This document shows positions 54,150 to 61,849 of a stretch of 64,000 nucleotides of DNA, in pieces. The notes below the pieces were generated by a model that did not search any database, was not told where the DNA came from, and saw only the letters and a list, made by a program, of their open reading frames with translations. Origin of the DNA: an uncultured Dehalococcoidia bacterium (GTDB lineage Bacteria > Chloroflexota > Dehalococcoidia > Lucifugimonadales > JADFKI01); the NCBI GenBank assembly GCA_958295865.1, contig CATQHF010000003.1, positions 62,001 through 126,000 on the forward strand, written 5' to 3'. A program made the position numbers and the translations under genes. How positions within the stretch are numbered: the stretch's first letter is position 1; the number at the start of each line of letters is the position of its first letter.

Positions 54150-55289
54150 ATGCCAGCCAATGGTAACGGAAAAGACCCGGTCATGGTCGTGGTGCAGCTA
54201 TCGGGCGGCAATGACTTCATGCACACGCTCATCCCATACAACAGCCCGACCTACTACGACAACCGCAAGCTGGTCAAGATCGAGCGCGAGGATGTGCTGC
54301 CCATCAACGACGACCTCGCCTTCAACCCCAACTTCCGCCCCGTCAAGGAGATGTTCGAGGAGGGCAAGGTTGCGGTGGTGCAGGGAATTGGCTATCCCAA
54401 CTCCAACCGCTCCCACTTCCGAGGCATGGACATCTGGCACACTTGTGAGCCGGACAAGGTCGTAACCGAGGGCTGGGTTGGCAAGACGCTGCGTGAACTC
54501 GACCCCAAGGGCGAGGACGAGCTGACGGGCATCAACTTCGGCGTTGGCTTGCCGCGCGCGATGGCTGTGCCCGGCGTGCCGGTTACATCCGTCAACGACC
54601 TCGACAGCTACGGGCTGATGACGGGCATCGGCGAGGATGAGCAGCGCGACCAAGCGCTCCAGATTTTCAAGGACATGTACGCGCAGGCTATCGGCACGGG
54701 CCCTGTGATGGAGTACCTCTCCCGCACGGGCATGGACGTGCTGCGCGGCGCGGACAGGCTGAAGGCAGCTCCCGCTCAGTACAGCTCTAGCGTGGAGTAC
54801 GGCGACTCCGCGATAGCCAAGAGCCTGCGGGACATCGCCAGGGTGCACACCGCCGGACTAGGCACGCGCATCTTCTACACGAGCCACGGCGGCTACGACA
54901 CGCATGCCAACGAGAACCCGACGCATCCCAAGCTGCTGCAAGACCTCTCCGGGGCTATCCGCGACTTCTTCGACGACCTCAACGAGCACGACGCCGCGGA
55001 CAATGTGGCGATGCTCGTATTCACGGAGTTCGGTCGCCGCATCAAGGACAACGGCAGCGGCACGGACCACGGCTCAGGCGGCGGCGCGTTCATCATCGGC
55101 GAGCCGGTCAAGGGAGGCTTGTACTCCGAGTATCCGTCCCTCAGCCCCGAAACATGGGCGAAGGGCGAGGATCTGGAGCATACGATTGACTTCCGCGGCA
55201 TCTACGCGACGATGCTGGAGCAGTGGATGGGCATAGACGCGCCGGACATCGTGAACGGACACTACGAGCAAATCACTCCATTCAAGTAA
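54150..55289 (+). CDS. DUF1501 domain-containing protein (alkaline phosphatase/sulfatase-like fold)
   Basis: A 379-residue DUF1501 protein: VVVQLSGGNDFMHTLIPYNSPTYYDNR at the start, RSHFRGMDIWHT, RIFYTSHGGYDTHANE, VFTEFGRRIKDNGSGTDHGSGGGAFIIG. The family relates to alkaline phosphatase-like enzymes and keeps possible metal-binding residues (D/H in HGGYDTH, H in DHGSGG). There is no signal sequence here, although many relatives are Tat-exported. It follows the DUF1800 gene by 75 bases with AAGGAGG upstream, so they form one operon. Function is unknown; the conserved pairing implies joint action. Confidence 0.9.
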   Translation: MPANGNGKDPVMVVVQLSGGNDFMHTLIPYNSPTYYDNRKLVKIEREDVLPINDDLAFNPNFRPVKEMFEEGKVAVVQGIGYPNSNRSHFRGMDIWHTCEPDKVVTEGWVGKTLRELDPKGEDELTGINFGVGLPRAMAVPGVPVTSVNDLDSYGLMTGIGEDEQRDQALQIFKDMYAQAIGTGPVMEYLSRTGMDVLRGADRLKAAPAQYSSSVEYGDSAIAKSLRDIARVHTAGLGTRIFYTSHGGYDTHANENPTHPKLLQDLSGAIRDFFDDLNEHDAADNVAMLVFTEFGRRIKDNGSGTDHGSGGGAFIIGEPVKGGLYSEYPSLSPETWAKGEDLEHTIDFRGIYATMLEQWMGIDAPDIVNGHYEQITPFK

Positions 55290-55295
55290 AATCAA

Positions 55296-55395
55296 TCAGT
55301 TAGTCGGCAATGGCGCTTTCACCGCCATCCTTTCGACAGGCTTATGGCTCTAACCTTCCCCCGTCAAAAGGGAAGGGACCTTGCCGACTAACTGA
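55296..55395. mobile_element. MITE-like element, variant with different terminal repeats
   Basis: The ends TCAGTTAGTCGGCAA and TTGCCGACTAACTGA are perfect 15-bp inverted repeats, unrelated to the 17-bp ends of copies A-D. Yet the core (CCATCC, then CTAACCTTCCCCCGTCAAAA and GGGAAGGGAC) is nearly the same as in copies A-D. A further partial end (CCGACTAATCAG) follows at about 55400. The length is again 100 bp. It lies between the DUF1501 and NHL genes. Confidence 0.7.
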
Positions 55396-55426
55396 AAAAC
55401 CGACTAATCAGACGCGAGGTGCGACA

Positions 55427-56425
55427 ATGGTCAGACCATACGGGTTGCTGAGGTCAGGCTTTCCCTACTACATGACGCTTGGGATGCGGCGCGTAACATC
55501 CAACGCCGTCGACATTGCCTTTGGCGAGGAGGAGCGCGTGTATGTGCTCTGCCGAGGCGGGCTTGGCACGGAAATCAGGCGCATCAACTGGGCGGACGAC
55601 AACCTTGGCACAATCGGCGCTGGCACATTCCAGTGGCCATCCGGCCTACTATGCGACGAGGACGAGACGCTCTATGTTTCGGACGAAGCGCATAACAAGG
55701 TCTTCGTCATGGACAAGGACGGCGAGCTGATAGCAAGCTGGGGCGAGCAGGGCGACGGCGAAGGTCAGTTCAATCGTCCGACCGGAATGAGCTTCGACGG
55801 CGATGGCAACATCGTGCTGTCGGACACGCTGAACCACCGCGTCCAGACATACGGCAGAGACGGCGAGTTCATCTCGCAGTTCGGCGCGCTCGGCGATGGC
55901 AAAGGGGAATTGAACATGCCTTGGGGCGTCGCGGTTGACGGCGATGGCGACATCTATGTTGCCGACTGGCGCAATGACCGTGTGCAGAAGTTCGCGCCCG
56001 ACGGCGAGTTCCTGATGAGCATCGGCAGCTCCGGTAATGGCAAGGGCGACTTCGACCGCCCGACCAGCGTTGCCGTCGACGCGGACGGCGACATATATGT
56101 AGCCGATTGGGGCAACGACCGCGTGCAGCTCTTCGACTCTGAGGGGCGCTTCGTGGAGCAGTTCATCGGCGACGCCAACCTATCCCGCTCGGCGCGGGAG
56201 TACATCCTAGCCAACCCCGTAACGCTGCGCCTGCGCGAGATGGCAGACCTCGAAGCCACCAAGCGCCTGCGCGCGCCGCTGACCGTGCGCGTCGATGACG
56301 AAGGCAGGCTCTACATCACCGACTTCGGCTCTCACCGCATTCAGATTTACAAGAAGGAAGCCTACGCGCTCTCCGAGGCGGAGATAGCGCCGCCGCTGCG
56401 TAACCCAATTCTGTTCACCACCTAG
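55427..56425 (+). CDS. NHL-repeat beta-propeller protein
   Basis: A 332-residue protein of NHL repeats. Each blade follows GNxFxRPTGMxFDGDGNIxLSDTxNHRVQxYxxDGEF; at least five are clear (about 80-250). There is no signal peptide, so it may be cytoplasmic or attached by unknown means. NHL propellers bind proteins or RNA or act as structural scaffolds. The start at 55427 has GAGG five to eight bases upstream; the frame from 55310 runs through the MITE-like element and is rejected. It follows the DUF1800-DUF1501 pair and may belong to that transcript. A terminator lies downstream. Confidence 0.85.
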   Translation: MVRPYGLLRSGFPYYMTLGMRRVTSNAVDIAFGEEERVYVLCRGGLGTEIRRINWADDNLGTIGAGTFQWPSGLLCDEDETLYVSDEAHNKVFVMDKDGELIASWGEQGDGEGQFNRPTGMSFDGDGNIVLSDTLNHRVQTYGRDGEFISQFGALGDGKGELNMPWGVAVDGDGDIYVADWRNDRVQKFAPDGEFLMSIGSSGNGKGDFDRPTSVAVDADGDIYVADWGNDRVQLFDSEGRFVEQFIGDANLSRSAREYILANPVTLRLREMADLEATKRLRAPLTVRVDDEGRLYITDFGSHRIQIYKKEAYALSEAEIAPPLRNPILFTT

Positions 56426-56466
56426 TCGGGCGGCTTGCCTGACTGAGCGCGCATGCCTGATTATAT

Positions 56467-56502
56467 GGAGGGGCGGGCTATCATGCCTGCCCCTCTTCGT
56501 TT
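56467..56502 (+). terminator. Rho-independent terminator-like hairpin after the NHL gene
   Basis: GGAGGGGCGGGC and GCCTGCCCCTC form an 11-bp stem with one G-U or mismatch around a 6-base loop, followed by TTCGTTTC. It starts 42 bases after the NHL stop codon. Confidence 0.7.
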
Positions 56503-56592
56503 CACTACCCCATCCGCCCGCCGTAGCAGGCTTATCTCGCACATTGCTGTCTTATCCCGCCCATCCCGTCCGTCAATGTTAGATTCTCCTTT

Positions 56593-57540
56593 ATGAACCG
56601 ATCAACGCGCCTCACGCTCGCCGACATCGAGCGGCGCACGCAGCCCGGCTTGCTGGCAAGAGCGCGCTATGTTCTGCGGCGCTGGCCGCTCATCCCGATG
56701 CTCATCATTGGCGCGCTGGTCGTCTGTGCCGTCTTTGCCGACTACATCGCGCCCAACCTGCCTAATCGTCAGGACTTGCGCGATCGCAACGCCGCGCCAT
56801 TCTGGTATCCGCAGTGCGCGGAGAGCCAGAAGCCTTACTTCGACAATTGCGGTCGAGGGGGTAAGTACATCCTGGGCGCTGATCCGCTGGGGCGCGATGT
56901 GCTCGCGCGGATCATCCACGGCGCTCGCATTACGCTGACGCTGGCGGTGGTGAGCATAACCTTGGGGACGCTGGTCGGCACGACGCTCGGTCTGTCGGCG
57001 GGTTACTTCGGCAAAGTCGTCGATGAGGTTGTGATGCGCCTTACGGATGTCACAACCGCCATTCCGTACCTGCTGCTCGCGCTCATCATCGTGGTCGTCC
57101 TTGGGCAGAAATACTATGTCATCGTGGGCGTGCTTGCTCTGGCGAGCTGGCCCGAGGTTGTGCGCTTGGTGCGCGGTCAGACTCTGCAACTCAAGACGCT
57201 GGACTATGTAGCTCTGGCGAAGGTGTCCGGCGCGTCCGATTTCCGAATTCTGTTCAGGCACATTCTGCCGGGTGTTATGAACACGCTCGTTGTGGCGACT
57301 ACGCTGCAAGTGGGCGGCATCATCCTCGCCGAGTCGATTCTGGGATACCTGGGCGCAGGCATTCCGCTGCCCGCGCCCGCATGGGGTTCTATGATAGCCT
57401 ATGGGCGCGACTATCTGAATGATGCCTGGTGGGTGGCGTTCTTTCCGGGCATGGCGATATTCCTGACGGTGCTTGCGTTCAACTTCATCGGCGACTGGCT
57501 GCGCGATCGCTGGGACACTCGCCTGCGGCAGATTCTCTGA
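56593..57540 (+). CDS. Peptide ABC transporter permease, DppC type (orphan)
   Basis: A 315-residue permease with the same motifs and strong similarity to the DppC-type protein at 48069, including matching stretches of up to about 20 residues at the C-terminus. No solute-binding protein, DppB or ATPase lies beside it, so it is an orphan. The N-terminal external loop has two cysteines (QCAES, DNCGRG) like its paralogue. No good ribosome-binding site is seen before ATG 56593. It might replace the other DppC in a transporter with alternate specificity, or be a non-functional copy; the frame is intact. Confidence 0.85.
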   Translation: MNRSTRLTLADIERRTQPGLLARARYVLRRWPLIPMLIIGALVVCAVFADYIAPNLPNRQDLRDRNAAPFWYPQCAESQKPYFDNCGRGGKYILGADPLGRDVLARIIHGARITLTLAVVSITLGTLVGTTLGLSAGYFGKVVDEVVMRLTDVTTAIPYLLLALIIVVVLGQKYYVIVGVLALASWPEVVRLVRGQTLQLKTLDYVALAKVSGASDFRILFRHILPGVMNTLVVATTLQVGGIILAESILGYLGAGIPLPAPAWGSMIAYGRDYLNDAWWVAFFPGMAIFLTVLAFNFIGDWLRDRWDTRLRQIL

Positions 57541-57633
57541 TATTTTGTCCTGTGCCTGAATACGGGTGAACTGCCTTGAAGTGTCCTATAAGCCCGTCCT
57601 GGTCGATGTGATGCGGGATAGCCCGATGCTCGG

Positions 57634-58989
57634 CTATGCGGCGTTCGCGCTGCCAGGGTGGCCCGGCGCGCCGTATAGCGGACAGCCGGCGCAGGACATC
57701 GCTTGGGTCGCCTGCCCGCAGGAAGCGGGGCTGTGCTTGGCTTGCGCCTGCCCCGTGAGCGATGCTATCTCTTTCTTGCGCGCTTGCTTTGCTCCCTCGC
57801 TGAATAGGTCGAGTTTAAGCTGCTTCGCGCGCGGAGGGCGGTGTCCCGGGAAGCGCAGGAAGGGCCAAGCGCGCTTACGGACGACGCCCATCGCCTGAAG
57901 GTCACGCCAGTTGTCTATGCTGTGCGCTCCGCGATTTTTCAGGATGCGGGTTGCCGAGGTGGGGCCTACGCCGGGCACGCGCAAGAGCTGCTCCGAAGTG
58001 GCGAGGTTCACATCGAGGGGGTATGCGTCCAGGTTATGCACCGCAATCGCCTGCTTGGGATCGTCGTCGTGCGGTAGGAAGCCGTTGTCGTCATAGGCGA
58101 GGCGCATCTCGTCGTTGGTGAACTTGTACACGCGCTTCAGCCAATCGACCTGATATAGTCTGTGTTCTCTGACCATAGGGGTTGCGGGATGCTCGGCGAG
58201 CGGCGTGTAGCGCACCGGCTGGAACGGCGCGTAATAGACGCGCTTGAAGTTCCACTCGCCATAGAGCTGCTCCATGCGCTTGAAGATGTCCCAATCCGAT
58301 TCGTTCGCAGCGCCCACGACCATCTGCGTCGCCTGCCCAACCGTCGCGCCTTTGCCATTGCCTTGATTGCGGCGCATTAGATTGGCGACCCAGCCCATTG
58401 GGTCGAGGATGTCGCGCTGCATATCCTTCATAGAGCTGAGGCGGCGCATCATCTCAGGCGTGGGGGTCTCGATGTTCACGGATAGGCGAGTGCCAAGCCT
58501 GTAAGCGGCTTCGACGAACTGATACTCGGTGCCGGGCATTACCTTCATGTGGATGTAACCCTTGAAGCCGTGCTTGTTGCGTATCGTATCCACGACCTTG
58601 AGCAGCCGCTCGGTGGTCTTGGAGCCGCTGCCCGCGATGCCTGAGCTGAGGAATAAGCCGTTGACGGTGTGGCGGCGGTGCATCTCCATGAAGGCGTTGG
58701 CGAGTTCATCGACCTTGAAGGCGTAGCGCTTGCGCGGCACCCAGTGGCTGTTGGGGCAGTAGAAGCAGTCCATCTTGCAGAAGTCGGTGAACATCACGCG
58801 CATCAGGCTGATGAACTTGCCGTTGGGCATGGCGGCTTTATAAACGCCGGGAACGGGGTTGCGCCGCGCGGATGTGTAAGGGACCTGCGTTCTGCCGCTT
58901 GGCGGGGGGCGCGACAGGATGTCGTCGCTCGCCATGCCGCCGAGGATGTGGAGTTTCTCGAATGTGTCGGGCGTGTGCTTGATAAGCAT
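57634..58989 (-). CDS. Radical SAM protein with helix-hairpin-helix, putative DNA modification/repair type
   Basis: A 451-residue radical SAM enzyme. The cluster motif is CKMDCFYC (C-x3-C-x2-C), followed by LSSGIAGSGSKTTERLL, an inward barrel, SVNIETPTPEMMRRL and, from about residue 340, a helix-hairpin-helix (VNLATSEQLLRVPGVGPTSATRILKNR). The match is to the type called putative DNA modification/repair radical SAM protein, normally linked to a UDG-like partner; no such partner is in the window. The C-terminus has extra cysteines (SCGQATQAMSCAGC) that could bind another cluster. The ATG at 58989 has GGAGAG upstream and is preferred to the one at 59001. Confidence 0.85.
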   Translation of the reverse strand: MLIKHTPDTFEKLHILGGMASDDILSRPPPSGRTQVPYTSARRNPVPGVYKAAMPNGKFISLMRVMFTDFCKMDCFYCPNSHWVPRKRYAFKVDELANAFMEMHRRHTVNGLFLSSGIAGSGSKTTERLLKVVDTIRNKHGFKGYIHMKVMPGTEYQFVEAAYRLGTRLSVNIETPTPEMMRRLSSMKDMQRDILDPMGWVANLMRRNQGNGKGATVGQATQMVVGAANESDWDIFKRMEQLYGEWNFKRVYYAPFQPVRYTPLAEHPATPMVREHRLYQVDWLKRVYKFTNDEMRLAYDDNGFLPHDDDPKQAIAVHNLDAYPLDVNLATSEQLLRVPGVGPTSATRILKNRGAHSIDNWRDLQAMGVVRKRAWPFLRFPGHRPPRAKQLKLDLFSEGAKQARKKEIASLTGQAQAKHSPASCGQATQAMSCAGCPLYGAPGHPGSANAA

Positions 58990-59073
58990 TTCACTCTCCA
59001 TGCGCTCATTGTACTAGAACATTCATCCTAGTGTAATGAGATACGCATGTCAAGCGCCCGTTGATAGAGAACC

Positions 59074-59382
59074 TTATTTGTCCTGATACTGAGAAGAGCG
59101 TGCCCTAGACAGCCTTTGCAAAGACGCCCAGTCGCCACGAATCAATGCTTCTTTCTTTCGCCGCGACCATCCCTTAATCTGGCGCTCACGCTCAAGCGCA
59201 TCTATTCTGGAGTCAAACTCCTCTGAGAACACTAACTTGACCGGTCGCCTCTTCCATGTGTATCCGGGGATTTCACCGCGCTGATGGGATGCAACTCGCA
59301 CTTCAAGATTATCCGTATGTCCTGTGTAATATGAACCGTCGGAGCATTTTAGGATGTAGCAGTAGAAGCTATTTACATACAT
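59074..59382 (-). CDS. GIY-YIG nuclease superfamily protein (YhbQ-like)
   Basis: A 102-residue GIY-YIG domain: YVNSFYCYILKCSDGSYYTGHTDNLEVRVASH (the YIL and YTG signature), RRPVKLVF and the basic ERERQIKGWSRRKKEALI. Such small proteins are single-strand nicking or uncharacterised nucleases. The start is set at 59382 because the longer frame to 59436 runs into a dispersed repeat and begins with the repeat-derived peptide MKPKPVRGELVEPQ. Alternative start 59394 is possible. It converges towards no gene; tyrS lies upstream on the same strand across a repeat pair. Confidence 0.85.
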   Translation of the reverse strand: MYVNSFYCYILKCSDGSYYTGHTDNLEVRVASHQRGEIPGYTWKRRPVKLVFSEEFDSRIDALERERQIKGWSRRKKEALIRGDWASLQRLSRARSSQYQDK

Positions 59383-59394
59383 TGCTTTGCACAT

Positions 59395-59470
59395 TTGTGG
59401 TTCGACAAGCTCACCACGAACGGGTTTGGGTTTCAAATCTCGTTCGTCCTGAGCTTGTCGAAGGACGAGA
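59395..59470. repeat. Inverted pair of TTCGACAAGCTC dispersed repeats
   Basis: GTTCGACAAGCTCACCACGA followed by ACG (59398-59420) faces the inverted CGTTCGTCCTGAGCTTGTCG followed by AAGGAC. The pair could form a long stem with a loop of roughly 25 bases. It sits in the gap between the GIY-YIG gene and the tyrS stop. Single diverged copies are at 27119, 36848 and 41609. Confidence 0.75.
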
Positions 59471-59484
59471 ATTGTTTGTCAACA

Positions 59485-60840
59485 CTAACCCCAAAACCTT
59501 AATCTCTTGTAAGACCTTCGTCCTCTTTGAATGATGCTACCGTTCCTGACAGTCCACGCAACTCGATCAGCATTTGGGTACAGTCGAGATATGGGTGTCT
59601 GGTCTATGGAAATGCTGCCTTGCTGGACGAGTCTCCGCGCTTCACTTGTGCTTGAAGCTAGGCCGACTTTGACCAAGAGCCATGGAACATCAACGATAAT
59701 ATCCCCCTTTTTGATATTGAGATCTGGTCGATCTTCTTGAATCATACCACCCGTTACATTCAAGCCGAAGTCTTTCAGCATTTGATCATACAGAAAGCCG
59801 CCAACCAATGCAGCTTCTTGCCCTAAAATCAGGACATCTTCCATTTGACTGTCGTCCGGCAGTTCGCGTTGCTGGACGGTGCGCTCGAAGCGCCGTTCTG
59901 CGTCGCGCGCGGCGTCGGCGTCGTGGAATTGCGCGACGAGTTCGCGCGCGAGGCGCTTCTTCATGTCCATCGGGTTGACCGAACCGCCGTCCATCGCACG
60001 GCGCATCTCTGCCAGTTCGTCGTCGGGCACATCTGTCAGGTATTCGTAGTAGGCAAGCATCATCGTGTCGGGCAGCGACATGGTTTTGCCGTAGATGTCG
60101 CTTGGCGGCTCGTCGATGCCGATGTAGTTGCCCAGGCTCTTGCTCATCTTCTGCACGCCGTCCGTTCCGGGGAGAAGCGGCATTAGGAAGCATTGCTGCG
60201 GCGTCTGTCCCATCATCTGTTGCAGGTCGCGCCCCACGAGCAGGTTGAACATCTGGTCAGTGCCGCCGAACTCCACATCGGACTCGATGGCTACCGAGTC
60301 ATACGCTTGAAGCAAGGGGTAGAGCAGCTCGGTGATGGCGATAGGCTGGTTGGACTTGAAGCGATTGGCGAAGTCGTCGCGCGCCAGGAATTGGGCTACC
60401 GTGAAGCGGCTGGTCAGCCCTATTACATCGGTTAGCGAGAAGTCGCCGAACCACTCGCTCTGCCAGCGCGTTTCGGTTCTGTCCCTGTCCACAATCTTGA
60501 AGAACTGCGCCATGTATGTCGCGGCGTTCTCGCGCACCTGCTCGGCGGTGAGCATCGGGCGCGTGGCAGACCTGCCGCTGGGGTCGCCAATCTGCGCCGT
60601 CCAGTCGCCGACGATGAGCACTACCTTGTGTCCCAGGTCCTGAAGCTGACGGAGCTTCCGCAGCCCGACGGCATGCCCTAGGTGGATGTCGGTCGCGCTG
60701 GGGTCGAAGCCCATCTTGAGGCGCAGCGGCTTGCCGGTTCGGATTCGCTCCACGAACTCCGACTCGACGATAATCTCCGACACGCCGCGCCTGAGCACGC
60801 GGCGCATCATGCTTTCGTCTTGTACGGTGGCTGTATTCAA
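59485..60840 (-). CDS. tyrS: Tyrosine--tRNA ligase
   Basis: A 451-residue class I tyrosyl-tRNA synthetase. The HIGH-type motif is HLGH (53-56), GDWTAQIGDPSGR follows, and the KMSKS motif is KMSKS (231-235), which is the TyrZ-like variant (the other bacterial type has KFGKS). The C-terminal S4 RNA-binding domain is present (about 385-445). The start is TTG 60840, with GAGGT eight bases upstream. The 500-base region before it is structured and contains a terminator and a small ORF (see those entries), so expression may be attenuated. Housekeeping function is certain from motifs. Confidence 0.94.
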   Translation of the reverse strand: MNTATVQDESMMRRVLRRGVSEIIVESEFVERIRTGKPLRLKMGFDPSATDIHLGHAVGLRKLRQLQDLGHKVVLIVGDWTAQIGDPSGRSATRPMLTAEQVRENAATYMAQFFKIVDRDRTETRWQSEWFGDFSLTDVIGLTSRFTVAQFLARDDFANRFKSNQPIAITELLYPLLQAYDSVAIESDVEFGGTDQMFNLLVGRDLQQMMGQTPQQCFLMPLLPGTDGVQKMSKSLGNYIGIDEPPSDIYGKTMSLPDTMMLAYYEYLTDVPDDELAEMRRAMDGGSVNPMDMKKRLARELVAQFHDADAARDAERRFERTVQQRELPDDSQMEDVLILGQEAALVGGFLYDQMLKDFGLNVTGGMIQEDRPDLNIKKGDIIVDVPWLLVKVGLASSTSEARRLVQQGSISIDQTPISRLYPNADRVAWTVRNGSIIQRGRRSYKRLRFWG

Positions 60841-60940
60841 GATGGCATACCTCGTTGATGACGGGTTTGAGTTTCAGGGCAGCGCCTACTACGAACGGAT
60901 AGGGGCTAATAGGGCGGGCAGGGTATTTTCACAAGTATCG

Positions 60941-60982
60941 CAAAGGAAGGAGGCGGGCGCAACACATGCTGCGTCCGCCTCC
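60941..60982 (-). terminator. Terminator-like hairpin in the tyrS leader
   Basis: On the minus strand GGAGGCGGACGC pairs with GCGCCCGCCTCC across a short loop, followed by TTCCTTTG. It lies about 100 bases upstream of the tyrS start and downstream of the 29-codon ORF. A second hairpin (61006-61027; CCTCCGGTC-AAC-GACCGGGAGG with one bulge) precedes it. GGAGGC in the terminator's first arm could instead pair with GCCTCC of the preceding hairpin, the geometry of an attenuator. Confidence 0.6.
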
Positions 60983-61127
60983 CTCTAATTGTCCGTTCTT
61001 CCCGTCCTCCCGGTCGTTGACCGGAGGCTGCGCCCTGAAGTCCAAGGGTCATCTGGCAGCCGCTTGCGGCACACGGGTCAGCCGGTCTTAGCCTCCCCTG
61101 CCGGTTTCAATTGGAGCTTCCTCCCTG

Positions 61128-61217
61128 TCACCGCGTCCCACCATAGCCGCCCCCGAAACCGACAGGGGCGTGACAAGGGCACTTCCAGTTATGATTCATA
61201 ACGAGTTGGCGAACCAT
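61128..61217 (-). CDS. Small ORF of 29 residues with strong ribosome-binding site
   Basis: The ATG at 61217 is preceded by AGGAGG with a 6-base spacing. The peptide begins MVRQLVMNHNWKCPCH and ends with a glycine-rich GFGGGYGGTR. It lies between a promoter (61288-61316) and the hairpins ahead of tyrS. It contains one Tyr codon only, so a simple Tyr-starvation leader peptide is not evident. It could be a leader peptide, a metal-binding or secreted small protein (K-C-P-C-H), or a chance ORF. The family is not recognised. Confidence 0.45.
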   Translation of the reverse strand: MVRQLVMNHNWKCPCHAPVGFGGGYGGTR

Positions 61218-61287
61218 AGTCATCCTCCTGTCAGCCTTGGCGAAACGCCTGTGGCAGTTGCTTGGGAGTCTTGCGCTCCTATACCTA

Positions 61288-61316
61288 ACGATAGCAATCA
61301 TCGGGCGCGGTGTCAA
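61288..61316 (-). promoter_or_regulatory. Sigma-70-type promoter for the tyrS leader
   Basis: On the minus strand a consensus -35 box TTGACA (61316-61311) is followed after 17 bases by TATCGT (61293-61288). Transcription would start near 61281, giving a leader of about 440 bases ahead of the tyrS start codon. Confidence 0.65.
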
Positions 61317-61357
61317 CGCCGTTTTGGGCGTTGCGGCGGCGATGTTCGGACGCTTGC

Positions 61358-61810
61358 CTACCTGTCCGGCAGTACGGCAACATTCGTCCAGTAGTTCAGC
61401 AGGTCCCGAACCTTGGTGTTGAACTGGTGCACATCTACCGGCTTGGTGATGTAGCTGCTGATGCACTTGCTATATGCGTACTCGAGATCTTCCTGTGACT
61501 GCGAGGTGGTCAGCACGACTACGGGAATAGCGCCCAGATCCGGGTATTCTTCCAGCTCGGCGAGGACTTCTCTGCCGTCCATCACGGGCATGTTCAAGTC
61601 GAGCAAAATCATGTCCGGGCGCGTCGCGTTGTTATGGTTGTCCTCACGCTTGAGTATGGTCATCGCCTCTTTGCCGTTGTTCGCCACGGTGAAGTTGACA
61701 TGAAACTCGGCGTCTTCCAGGATAATCTGGATGAGCCGCACGTCGGCGGGGTTGTCTTCAACCAGCAGTATTTCCAGCGGCCTGCTGGCAGGCCTTCTGT
61801 ATGTGGTCAC
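61358..61810 (-). CDS. Response regulator, receiver domain only
   Basis: A 150-residue CheY-like receiver. The acidic pair lies in LLVEDNPADVRL, the phosphorylated aspartate is Asp71 in DMILLDLNMPVMDG, Thr101 is in VVVLTTSQ and Lys123 in YITKPVDV. There is no output domain. The ILVEDNPADVRL and insert style match the Rcp1-like receivers that pair with phytochrome- and GAF-type histidine kinases. A GTG start is assumed. It follows another receiver gene by 39 bases, and a GAF-PAS kinase gene is upstream, so the three form a phosphorelay operon. Confidence 0.9.
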   Translation of the reverse strand: MTTYRRPASRPLEILLVEDNPADVRLIQIILEDAEFHVNFTVANNGKEAMTILKREDNHNNATRPDMILLDLNMPVMDGREVLAELEEYPDLGAIPVVVLTTSQSQEDLEYAYSKCISSYITKPVDVHQFNTKVRDLLNYWTNVAVLPDR

Positions 61811-61849
61811 TGCTATACTCTCTTTAGACTTGCCGCGCGGTGGCGCGGT

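Noticed and set aside
55310-55426. 39-residue N-terminal extension of the NHL protein
   Set aside because: The extension is translated from the MITE-like variant; the ATG at 55427 has a GAGG site.
61030-61098. tRNA-like fold between GGAGGCT and AGCCTCC upstream of tyrS, possibly tRNA-Sec
   Set aside because: No T arm with TTCGA, no acceptable anticodon stem around the TCA, and no encoded CCA. The pairing is better explained as part of the leader structure.
61100-61217. Cyclic di-GMP-I riboswitch (similar GTGGGACGC string)
   Set aside because: The other conserved block (CACGCACAGGGCAAACC-like) is missing and the string is within a reading frame.
60841-61316. T-box riboswitch ahead of tyrS
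   Set aside because: A stretch resembling the conserved T-box (GGTGGGACGCGG at about 61132-61143) is imperfect, lies inside the small ORF and about 150 bases from the terminator. No specifier loop with a Tyr codon was found. An RNA family search would settle it.
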